Shown here: positions 57,002-64,000 of the stretch, one piece after another | Layout: each line of letters starts with the position of its first letter | How positions within the stretch are numbered: position 1 is the stretch's first letter | Source of the DNA: Arthrobacter sp. H16F315 | GTDB taxonomy: Bacteria; Actinomycetota; Actinomycetes; Actinomycetales; Micrococcaceae | Reading direction: 5' to 3' | NCBI RefSeq assembly: GCF_024124825.1 | Contig: NZ_JAMXSS010000002.1 | Location: forward strand, 3,224,001 to 3,288,000 | DNA length: 64,000 nt | Translations under genes and position numbers: made by a program | Notes under the pieces: generated by a model | The model's input: the letters and a program-made list of their open reading frames with translations, nothing else | Database searches by the model: none | What the model was told of the DNA's origin: nothing

Positions 57002-57024
57002 GGCCACAGGCAACTACCCCGAAA

Positions 57025-57501
57025 TCAGACGTTGCCTGCTGCGCGGGCAGGGCTCAGGTAGAAGGTGAGTCGGAACTTCCCGATCTGCACTTCGTTGCCG
57101 GACTTCAGTTCGACGCTGTCGACTCGGTCGTGGTTCACGTACGTGCCGTTCAGGCTCCCGGTATCAACGACCTCGAAGCTGCGCGCCGTCCGGCGGAACT
57201 CCACGTGCCGGCGGGAGACTGTGACGTCATCGAGGAAGATGTCGGCATCCGGGTGCCGGCCCGCCGTCGTGACATCGGAATCGAGCAGGAAACGGGCGCC
57301 GGTATTGGGACCGCTGTGCGCCACCAGCAGGGCCGAGCCGTACGGCAGCGCCTCAGCGGCGGTCCGTTCCTCGACCGAGAGCTTCGGGGCGACGATCGGT
57401 TCATCGTGGACCGGCGTGAGGTTGATCGACGTGGTATCCGACGCCTTCAGTGCACCCGTGCCGCTGCCGTCACCGGTGGTGTTGCGTTCGTTCCCAAACA
57501 T
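57025..57501 (-). CDS. garA: FHA-domain metabolic regulator GarA (OdhI)
   Basis: Forkhead-associated protein that inhibits 2-oxoglutarate dehydrogenase and controls glutamate enzymes when unphosphorylated. ATG at 57501 (MFGNERNTTGDG), 6 bases after GGAGG, gives 158 residues. The N-terminal phospho-Thr pair is in KASDTTSINLTP (GarA has ETTS). The FHA domain at about 65-150 carries AGRHPDADIFLDDVTVSRRH and VDTGSLNGTYVN, the phospho-Thr-binding loops. The frame extends to 57618 without a better start. Kinase partner is likely a PASTA kinase such as that at 40272 (inference). Confidence 0.94.
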   Translation of the reverse strand: MFGNERNTTGDGSGTGALKASDTTSINLTPVHDEPIVAPKLSVEERTAAEALPYGSALLVAHSGPNTGARFLLDSDVTTAGRHPDADIFLDDVTVSRRHVEFRRTARSFEVVDTGSLNGTYVNHDRVDSVELKSGNEVQIGKFRLTFYLSPARAAGNV

Positions 57502-57652
57502 TGATTCCTCCATTCGTTGCAGGTGTCCCCCCTGCAAACAACGCATGCCGTCCGGACAGGCCCTGCAAGCCCGGGATTCGGCCCCCGGCGGGCCGTTCAG
57601 GCACTGGCTTCCCAGCAACTGTTCGAACGGCCCGGCCCGAATGGCCTTGGCT

Positions 57653-58039
57653 TTAGCCTACCTGTTGTTCGTACTCCGATGCACTGAGCAGCGACTCGAT
57701 CGCGTCGGCGTCCGCAAGCTTGATTTCCAGCAGCCAGCCCTCACCGTACGGATCCGAATTGATCAGGGCGGAATCGGAGTCCAGGGCCTCGTTGCGGGAC
57801 ACTACTTCCCCGGAAACCGGGGCGTAGATGTCACTCACGCTTTTGGTGGACTCAACCTCACCGACGACCTCGTTTGCCTTGACCGTGGCTCCGGCCTCCG
57901 GCATCTGGGCATAAACAACGTCCCCCAAGGCGTCCTGGGCAAAATCAGTGATGCCGACACGCACAACACCGTCGGCGTTCGGGGCGGAAACCCACTCGTG
58001 CTCCGCCGTGTAGGACAGCTCTTCGGGAATGTTGCTCAT
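57653..58039 (-). CDS. gcvH: Glycine cleavage system H protein
   Basis: Lipoyl carrier of the glycine cleavage complex. 128 residues with the lipoylated Lys in VGEVESTKSVSDIYAPVSGE and the conserved EHEWV near the start (YTAEHEWVSA). gcvT, gcvP and gcvL are not in the window. It precedes garA on the same strand as in mycobacteria. A TATACT -10-like hexamer lies on the minus strand at 58105-58110, 66 bases upstream. No glycine riboswitch seen. Confidence 0.95.
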   Translation of the reverse strand: MSNIPEELSYTAEHEWVSAPNADGVVRVGITDFAQDALGDVVYAQMPEAGATVKANEVVGEVESTKSVSDIYAPVSGEVVSRNEALDSDSALINSDPYGEGWLLEIKLADADAIESLLSASEYEQQVG

Positions 58040-58184
58040 GATGGGCCTTTCATCGGGTCAAACACCAATGGCGGCGGCGGTCACGTGAACAGCCCGCCGC
58101 TGAAAGTATAGGCATATCCGGCCGGGACCGGCAGGTCTCTGCCATGATGGGGCAATGACGGAACACGCCGGAATCGGCTAGCAA

Positions 58185-59054
58185 ATGCCCGAACTTCCTG
58201 AAGTGGCGGCCCTGGCGGACTTCCTGGCCGGGCGACTGCTCGGCGCTGCTGTCTCGAAGATCCAAATCGTCTCCTTCGCGGTGCTCAAAACCGCAGATCC
58301 CCCTGTTTCCGGGCTGGCTGGCCGGACCGTGACGGGGGTCGGCCGCTTCGGAAAGTTCATCAGCCTGGATGCCGAGGGGCTGTTCTTCGTTTTTCACCTG
58401 GCACGCGCCGGCTGGGTCCGCTTCACCGATGCTCCCACCGACGCCCCGCTGAAAATGGGAAAGGGGTTCATTGCGGCGCGGCTGTCCTTTTCCGGCGGCA
58501 CCGGCCCGCTGGCCCTGGACTTGACCGAGGCGGGCAGCAAAAAGTCCCTGGCGGTCTACGTGGTCCGGGATCCGCACGAGGTTCCAGGGATCGCCGCGCT
58601 GGGACCGGATCCGTTCAGTCCCGGCTTCGACGTGGATTCCCTGGCGGGCATCCTCGGCTCCAGTTCCCAGCAGGTCAAGGGTGTCCTGCGCAGCCAAGGC
58701 ATCATTGCCGGCATCGGAAACGCCTACAGCGACGAGATTCTGCATGCGGCCCGGACGTCGCCCTTCGCCCTTGCCAGCTCGCTGGACCGGGACGCGGTCC
58801 AGCGTCTCTACGACGCCATCCACGGCGTTCTTGGCTCAGCGCTGCGGGAAGCGCGCGGCAAAGCGCCGAACGAACTCAAGGACACCAAACGGAGCCACCT
58901 GCGGGTCCATGGCCGGACCGGGCAAGCGTGCCCTGTGTGCGGGGATACCGTCCGTGAAGTGTCCTTTGCTGACACTTCCCTGCAGTACTGTCCCGGATGC
59001 CAGACGCACGGTAAGGTCCTGGCTGACCGCCGGACGTCGCGTTTCCTGAAGTAG
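58185..59054 (+). CDS. Fpg/Nei family DNA glycosylase
   Basis: Base-excision enzyme that removes oxidised bases and nicks the strand. The 289-residue protein has the catalytic N-terminal MPELPEV (Pro2 and Glu3), the H2TH region QQVKGVLRSQGIIAGIGNAYSDEILHAARTSP and a zinc finger CPVC...CPGC near the C-terminus. Which base it prefers (8-oxoG for MutM, oxidised pyrimidines for Nei) cannot be settled; it has no nearby repair genes. Divergent from gcvH. Confidence 0.9.
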   Translation: MPELPEVAALADFLAGRLLGAAVSKIQIVSFAVLKTADPPVSGLAGRTVTGVGRFGKFISLDAEGLFFVFHLARAGWVRFTDAPTDAPLKMGKGFIAARLSFSGGTGPLALDLTEAGSKKSLAVYVVRDPHEVPGIAALGPDPFSPGFDVDSLAGILGSSSQQVKGVLRSQGIIAGIGNAYSDEILHAARTSPFALASSLDRDAVQRLYDAIHGVLGSALREARGKAPNELKDTKRSHLRVHGRTGQACPVCGDTVREVSFADTSLQYCPGCQTHGKVLADRRTSRFLK

Positions 59055-59102
59055 CCCCGCCGGCAGCGGCCCGCCGCCCAAAAGCCCCGCGGAAACAGAA
59101 AA

Positions 59103-59135
59103 CCCCGCCGTTCCTTAGCCTCAGGAACGGCGGGG
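59103..59135. terminator. Terminator between the DNA glycosylase and tRNA-Pro
   Basis: CCCCGCCGTTCC (59103-59114), 9-base loop, GGAACGGCGGGG (59124-59135); perfect 12-bp stem, followed on the plus strand by TACTTTCTGTT. Serves both the plus-strand glycosylase gene and the minus-strand tRNA. Confidence 0.75.
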
Positions 59136-59145
59136 TACTTTCTGT

Positions 59146-59222
<77 letters not shown>

Positions 59223-59362
59223 CTGATTCCGCCGTTCTCCGCTCTCGAGGCCATCTGTGCGATGTCATCTGAGCAGTCCGGCCGAACCACCTCCAAAAGC
59301 TTACACGATTCCGGAGGGTGCCCGTGACACTTTGAGGATGTCACGGGCCGGCTGTGTCCCAA

Positions 59363-60913
59363 TTAACGCTTCTTGCCGCGCTTTTCACGCACCCGCATGT
59401 TGACCTCGATCGGTGTGCCCTCGAACCCGAACGTTTCGCGGAGCCGGCGGGTGATAAAGCGGCGGTAGCCCGGGTCCAGGAATCCGGTGGTGAAGAGCAC
59501 GAACTTCGGCGGACGGCTGGAAGCCTGGGTGCCGAACAGGATCCGGGGCTGCTTGCCGCCGCGGACCGGGTGCGGGTGTGCGGCCACCAGTTCGCCCAGG
59601 AAAGCGTTGAGCCGGCCGGTCGCGATGCGCTTGTCCCAGCTTTCCAGGGCGGTGTCCAGGGCAGGAACGAGCCTGTCCTTGTGCCAGCCGGTCTTCGCAG
59701 AGATGTTGACCCGGGGAGCCCACGCGACATGCGCCAGGTCTTGTTCGATTTCACGCTCAAGGTAGGTGCGGCGTTCGTCGTCGAGCAGGTCCCACTTGTT
59801 GAATGCGAGGACCAGGGCCCGGCCGGACTCGATGGCCAGCTGCAGGATGCGGACATCCTGCTCGCTGAGCACTTCGTCGACGGCGAGGAGCACCACGGCG
59901 ACCTCCGCTTTTTCGAGGGCGCTCTGGGTCCGCAGCGAGGCGTAGAAGTCGGCGCCCTGTGCCATGTGCTGGCGGCGGCGGATACCGGCGGTATCCACAA
60001 AGCGCCAGGTGCGGTCGCCAAGTTCAATGAACTCATCGACCGGGTCCCGGGTGGTGCCTGCGGTGTTGTCCACCACAACGCGCTCGGAACCGGCCAGCTT
60101 GTTCAACAGCGAGGACTTGCCCACGTTGGGCCGGCCAATCAGGGCGATGCGGCGCGGACCACCGGAGCGCTCCAGGCCTTCGATGGTGGAAAACTCCGGA
60201 AGAGTGTCCATCACATGGTCAAGAAGGTCGGCAACACCGCGGCCATGAAGGGCCGAGACCGGATACGGCTCACCGAAGCCCAGGCCCCACAGCGTTGCCG
60301 AGTCGGCTTCCTGGGCGAAGTCGTCCACCTTGTTGGCCACCATAATGACCGGCTTCTTGGACTTGCGCAGCATTTTCACGACTGCCTCGTCCGTAGCGGT
60401 GGCACCAACGGCGGAGTCGACGACGAACAGGACCGCGTCGGCGAGTTCCACGGCCATCTCGGCCTGCTCGGCGACGCGGGCGTGGATGCCCCGGGCGTCG
60501 TGCTCCCAGCCGCCGGTGTCGACAACAGTGAAGTTCCGGCCGTTCCAGGTCGCCGAGTACATCACCCGGTCGCGTGTAACGCCGGGGGTGTCTTCCACCA
60601 CGGCTTCGCGCCGGCCGAGGATACGGTTCACCAAGGTGGACTTGCCCACGTTGGGCCGGCCGATGATGGCCAGGACCGGATCAAGCTTGACCGGGCCGTC
60701 GAAGTCCTCGTCGTCGTACTCGCCGCTCAGCAGGGCGGCGTCGTCTTCGTCCAGCTCGTAATCGTCCAGGCCGGCCCGGAGCGAGGCCGCACGCAGCTCT
60801 GCTTCGTCGTCGTCCAGGGCGGCAAGGTGCTCGGCCACCTGGTCCGTGCCGGTGGGCGTGTATTCGTCTTCGCCGGCGCCAAATTGGCCGGATGTTTGAG
60901 TCGTATCGCTCAT
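59363..60913 (-). CDS. der: Ribosome biogenesis GTPase Der (EngA)
   Basis: Double-GTPase factor needed for 50S assembly. The 516-residue protein has an acidic, disordered extension of about 75 residues, then two G domains: first [16 protein letters not shown] (about 85-100) with DTGGWE and ANKVDD; second [16 protein letters not shown] with DTAGIR and FNKWDLL. A KH-like domain ends it ([20 protein letters not shown] to VREKRGKKR). Overlaps the upstream acyltransferase stop by 4 bases. Confidence 0.96.
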   Translation of the reverse strand: MSDTTQTSGQFGAGEDEYTPTGTDQVAEHLAALDDDEAELRAASLRAGLDDYELDEDDAALLSGEYDDEDFDGPVKLDPVLAIIGRPNVGKSTLVNRILGRREAVVEDTPGVTRDRVMYSATWNGRNFTVVDTGGWEHDARGIHARVAEQAEMAVELADAVLFVVDSAVGATATDEAVVKMLRKSKKPVIMVANKVDDFAQEADSATLWGLGFGEPYPVSALHGRGVADLLDHVMDTLPEFSTIEGLERSGGPRRIALIGRPNVGKSSLLNKLAGSERVVVDNTAGTTRDPVDEFIELGDRTWRFVDTAGIRRRQHMAQGADFYASLRTQSALEKAEVAVVLLAVDEVLSEQDVRILQLAIESGRALVLAFNKWDLLDDERRTYLEREIEQDLAHVAWAPRVNISAKTGWHKDRLVPALDTALESWDKRIATGRLNAFLGELVAAHPHPVRGGKQPRILFGTQASSRPPKFVLFTTGFLDPGYRRFITRRLRETFGFEGTPIEVNMRVREKRGKKR

Positions 60914-61670
60914 TGCACTTTCCTTATGGGGTGATCTGCCGGCGTCCCGGCTACTGCTTTATGGAATTCTTGCGGGGAGTCCGCGTCGGGCAAGGGCTGC
61001 CCGGTTTTTTGGATCGGGTCCTGGACGTGGCGCGCCAGCGCGGCGCGGATCTCGCTTCCGGCCCTGTCCATTGAAACACGGCCGGTCTCACCGGGCCTGC
61101 GGCTGACATTGAGCGCTCCGCCGAAGCTCACCTGCAGCCGGCGGCGAAACCGCGGAACGGCGTCGAGGTGTTCGCTTCCTGTCCTGGTGCCAAGGATGGC
61201 CACCGGGACCACTGTCGCACCGGAGTTCAGTGCAAGCCAGGCGACCCCCTTGTTGATGGCGGCCGCTTCTCCGCTCCCCGGGTGCCTTCCGGAAGGATAC
61301 CGATGCACCGTCCGGCGTCCAGCACCTCTTTGGCTGTGACCAGGGCCGCACGGTCGCCCGCGCGGTCCACGGCCAGCTGGCCGGAGGCAAGGAGCACCCG
61401 GCCAAGGAAGCCGCTGAACATTTCCTGCTTGACCAGGATGTGCATGGCACGAGGGGCCGCCCCGAACATCACCGGTCCGTCCAGGAAGCTGATGTGGTTG
61501 GCGGCGAAAATCACCGGGCCCGTCGCCGGGACATTCGACCGGCCGCTGACGGAGGTCCGGTAAAGGACGTGGTCCAGAACCCAACCCACGGGCCGGCTCC
61601 AGGCCGTCGTCCAACGGGCCGGTACCGCTGTTCCGGCGCGGTTCGGCTGCCGCTGCCCGGGCTCAGTCAA
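60910..61670 (-). CDS. plsC: 1-acyl-sn-glycerol-3-phosphate acyltransferase, frameshifted as sequenced
   Basis: Second PlsC-type acyltransferase. The first part, in frame with cmk, reads [35 protein letters not shown] (catalytic NH...D) and GILPEGTRG; then the frame changes and the rest ([32 protein letters not shown]) is in the neighbouring frame to the stop at 60910. One extra base in CCCC 61276-61279 (plus strand) restores [14 protein letters not shown]. Likely start TTG 61670 ([13 protein letters not shown]), giving about 253 residues. Break probably a sequence error. Confidence 0.82.
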
Positions 61671-62390
61671 GGCGGGGGCCCGGTGGTTGACAACGCTGTT
61701 GACGATGCTGAGGGCGGCCTCGACGGTCTCGGCGAAATCCAGCTCCGAGGAGTCCAGCGTCACCACACCGTCTGCGGCCCGGGTGAAGTTCACCACTGTC
61801 GAGTCCTTCTCATCGCGCCGGGTGACCTGGGCGGCGAGCTGTTCGGCGCTCTGGCTGCCGCCGAGCTGGATCCCCCGGCGGCGCAGGCGCGCCTCCTCGC
61901 TCGCGGTGAGCAGCATCCGCACTTCGGCATGCGGTGCGACGACGGTAGTGATGTCCCGCCCTTCGACCACCATGCGGCGGTGGTGGGTTTCGATCAGCTC
62001 ACGCTGCCGGCGGATCAGCTCGGTGCGGGCGCCGAGGGTGGTCGCGACAGTGCTGACGGCGGCGGATATCGCCGGCTCGCGGATTGCGAGCGTAACGTCG
62101 GCACCGCCGACCCGGACGTATTCGTCCAGCGGGCCCGTGCTGATTTCCAGCGAAAGGCCCCTGGCGGCAGCCTCGACGGCCGCCCCGTCGTGCAGGTCCG
62201 TGCCGTTGTCCAGGCAGAACCAGGTCAGCGCACGGTACATCGCGCCGGTGTCCAGGTAGGCCAGCCGGAGTCGGTGTGCCACCTCTTTGCTGACGCTGGA
62301 CTTGCCCGACCCGGACGGCCCGTCGATGGCGACGACAAGGCTTTTTCCGGGGCGGAGGACTTCCTCGGTGTTAATGAGTTCTTGGGTCAT
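61663..62390 (-). CDS. cmk: Cytidylate kinase
   Basis: Phosphorylates CMP and dCMP. ATG at 62390 overlaps the tyrA stop by one base. P-loop VVAIDGPSGSGKSSVSKEVA, YLDTGAMYRALTW, VVEGRDITTVVAPHAEVR and the lid region RLRRRGIQL are all present; about 242 residues. As sequenced the frame continues into the acyltransferase without a stop. One added base in the CCC at 61679-61681 would instead end it at VNHRGPRLD with TGA at 61663-61665, overlapping the acyltransferase TTG. A true cmk-plsC fusion cannot be excluded. Same place as cmk between rluB and der in mycobacteria. Confidence 0.9.
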
Positions 62391-63499
62391 TACTGGAGTA
62401 CCCGCCATCCGCGGTCGTTGAGGGCTTCGATGAGCAGTTCGTGTTTGTTCGGCAGAACGGAGATTTCCACCATTCCCACGTTCTGTCCCGAAGAGTGGTC
62501 CAGCCGGAGGTCCTCAAGGTTGACGCCGATCTCGCCGATCTCCGTCAGGAGCCGGGCGATCTGTCCGGGGGTGTCGTCGACGAGGACCGTCAGCCAGGAA
62601 TATGCCTGCGGGGGTCCGCCATGCTTGCCCGGAATGCGGGACTGGCCGGCGTTGCCTTCGCTGATCAATTGGGCAAGATCGAGCCGGGCGCCGGGTGCCG
62701 TCGGCTCCTCGAGCGTGCCGATGACCCGGTTGAGGTCCGCACGGACGCCGTGCAGGATCGCCACCACCTTGTCCGCGTTCGCGCCGAGAATCTGCACCCA
62801 GAGGGTCGGATCACTCGCCGCGATGCGGGTCACGTCCCGCAGTCCGTTGCCGGCGAGGGACAGCGCGTGCAGGGGCGTGCCCTGCAGCCGGCTGGCGACA
62901 AGCGAAGCCACTACCTGCGGCACGTGCGAGACCAGGGCAACCGCCTCGTCGTGCTCCTCGGCCCCGAATTCGGACACCACGGCGCCGAGGTCCGATGCCA
63001 GCGCACGCGCTGCCTCCAGCGCGTCGGGCTGTGTCTCCGCCGAGGGGCACAGGACCCATGGCATGGAGGTAAAAAGCTCGCCGCGGGCGGCGACGGGACC
63101 GGACTTTTCCCGGCCCGCCATCGGGTGGGTGCCCACGTAGCGGCGGAGGTCGGCTCCGCGGCCGCGGAGCTCGGACTGGATCCCGGCCTTCACGCTGGCG
63201 ATGTCCACAACTGTCGCTTCGGGGTAGTCCGTAAGGGCCCGTTCCACCACATCGGCCGTGACATCCGGCGGCGCGGCGACCACCACGAGCTGGGGCTGCG
63301 CGCCAGCCAGGCGCGCCAAGGGCAAGCCGGCACCGATGTCCACGGCGACGGCCTGGTTGGTGGGCGACGGGTCGGAGAGGAAAACGGCGACGCCGCGGCC
63401 CCTCAGCCCCAGCCCGATGCTGGTGCCCAGGAGTCCGGTGCCCACGACCACCACCGGACCGTTGACGTGGCCGCGGCCGTGGGTGCGAAAGGCGGACAT
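62390..63499 (-). CDS. tyrA: Prephenate dehydrogenase with ACT domain
   Basis: NAD-dependent conversion of prephenate to hydroxyphenylpyruvate in tyrosine synthesis. The 369-residue protein has a Rossmann start VVVVGTGLLGTSIGLGLRGRG, IASVKAGIQSEL, RYVGTHPMAGREKSG (substrate-binding His/Arg), SHVPQVVASLVASRL, and a C-terminal ACT domain from about residue 295 (YSWLTVLVDDTPGQIARLLTEIGEIGVNLEDLRL), probably for tyrosine feedback. Lies between rluB and cmk, 1 base from each neighbour on one side. Confidence 0.94.
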   Translation of the reverse strand: MSAFRTHGRGHVNGPVVVVGTGLLGTSIGLGLRGRGVAVFLSDPSPTNQAVAVDIGAGLPLARLAGAQPQLVVVAAPPDVTADVVERALTDYPEATVVDIASVKAGIQSELRGRGADLRRYVGTHPMAGREKSGPVAARGELFTSMPWVLCPSAETQPDALEAARALASDLGAVVSEFGAEEHDEAVALVSHVPQVVASLVASRLQGTPLHALSLAGNGLRDVTRIAASDPTLWVQILGANADKVVAILHGVRADLNRVIGTLEEPTAPGARLDLAQLISEGNAGQSRIPGKHGGPPQAYSWLTVLVDDTPGQIARLLTEIGEIGVNLEDLRLDHSSGQNVGMVEISVLPNKHELLIEALNDRGWRVLQ

Positions 63500-63500
63500 G

Positions 63501-64000
63501 CTAGAGCCCTACGGATGCCAGCAGGTGGCCGACTTCCTGCTTGCCGAGGTTGCGGATGCTGCCTTGGCGCTGGTCGCCCAGGCCAATCGGGCCAACCTTG
63601 ACGCGGACCAGCCGGAGCACCGGGAAACCGACGGCGTCGAAGAGGCGCCGAACGATCCGGTTTTTGCCCGAGTGCAGCACAACCTCGATCAGCACGTGGC
63701 CCGGGGTGGAGTCCACAAGCTTAAAGGAGTCAACCGACGCGATGCCGTCTTCAAGTTCGACGCCGGCTTTAAGCTCGGCGCCGATGCCCTGCGGGAACGG
63801 CCCGCGGACCTGCACAAGGTAGGTCTTGGGGACTTCGTAGGACGGGTGTGTCAGGCGGTTGGCGAGTTCGCCGTCGTTTGTCAGCAGCAACAGGCCCTCG
63901 GTAGCCACGTCGAGACGCCCGACGTGGAAGAGCCGTTCGCCATGGTGGTTGCGGACGAAGTCGCTGACGCAGGGACGGCCGTCCGGATCTTCCATCGTGG
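63501..64000 (-). CDS. rluB: Ribosomal large-subunit pseudouridine synthase B (RluB-type), C-terminal part
   Basis: RsuA/RluB family enzyme. Only the C-terminal 166 residues are in the window; the gene enters from the right edge. The catalytic Asp is in HVGRLDVATEGLLLLTNDG, with LTHPSYEVPKTYLVQV and EVVLHSGKNRIVRRLFDAVG after it. The order rluB-(tyrA)-cmk-der is like that in M. tuberculosis, where scpA and scpB lie upstream. Confidence 0.92.
   Translation of the reverse strand, partial: TMEDPDGRPCVSDFVRNHHGERLFHVGRLDVATEGLLLLTNDGELANRLTHPSYEVPKTYLVQVRGPFPQGIGAELKAGVELEDGIASVDSFKLVDSTPGHVLIEVVLHSGKNRIVRRLFDAVGFPVLRLVRVKVGPIGLGDQRQGSIRNLGKQEVGHLLASVGL

Noticed and set aside
58040..58184. Glycine riboswitch before gcvH
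   Set aside because: The upstream region lacks the conserved glycine aptamer sequence; only a possible -10 element is visible.

Overview
The window is a GC-rich (about two thirds G+C) stretch of a high-GC Gram-positive chromosome. Protein sequences and gene order point to Micrococcaceae, most likely Arthrobacter or a close relative. Support comes from the dcw cluster running as mraZ-rsmH-ftsL-ftsI-murE-murF-mraY-murD-ftsW-murG-murC-ftsQ-ftsZ followed by pgeF-yggS-sepF-yggT-divIVA, a MurE lacking the diaminopimelate DNPR motif, a garA-ftsR-bfn-resR block arranged as in mycobacteria, and PknL, Rv2175c, AroG and FadD15 homologues near the dcw cluster. Nothing looks like a prophage, transposon, CRISPR array or genomic island; this is core genome.

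Layout. 1-8.4 kb: glnE (cut by the left edge), glnA, panB, a small SPOR-like protein, map, ppgK, nrdR with a tandem pair of NrdR boxes, hisD, a membrane protein and a flavin reductase. 8.4-34 kb: one long minus-strand division and envelope block: dnaE, rluD, lspA, divIVA, yggT, sepF, yggS, pgeF, ftsZ, ftsQ, murC, murG, ftsW, murD, mraY, murF, murE, ftsI, ftsL, rsmH, mraZ, with three 10-bp-spaced MraZ-type repeats in front. 34-44 kb: DUF3040 protein, dinB, a lipoprotein, a polyprenyl diphosphate synthase, an Rv2175c-type regulator, a LysM lytic transglycosylase behind an unusual 9-bp-phased operator array, a PASTA kinase and aroG. 44-54 kb: plsC, two tandem alpha/beta hydrolases, a small membrane protein, a ROK sugar kinase, a long-chain acyl-CoA ligase and pyruvate carboxylase. 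54-64 kb: an orphan ParA, resR, bifunctional nuclease, ftsR, garA, gcvH, a Fpg/Nei glycosylase, tRNA-Pro(GGG), der, plsC, cmk, tyrA and rluB (cut by the right edge).

How the genes work together. The centre builds and places the septum: Mur enzymes make lipid-linked precursor, FtsW/FtsI polymerise it, FtsZ/SepF/FtsQ/FtsL organise the ring and DivIVA marks the pole. Around it sit likely regulators: MraZ, FtsR, ResR, a PASTA kinase and its likely partners (Rv2175c-type protein, FHA protein GarA). Two predicted operators stand out: a 10-bp sequence shared by the ftsZ and resR upstream regions, and the 9-bp-phased array in front of the lytic transglycosylase, which resembles MtrA sites.

Sequence quality. 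At least ten genes or gene ends are broken by what look like single-base indels, nearly all in short G or C runs, including essential genes (dnaE, panB, ftsL). Together they look like consensus errors rather than true pseudogenes, and I annotate across them. I did not find a clearly new multi-gene system; the most interesting signals are regulatory arrays and a repeated phospho-acceptor-like motif in the PASTA kinase.
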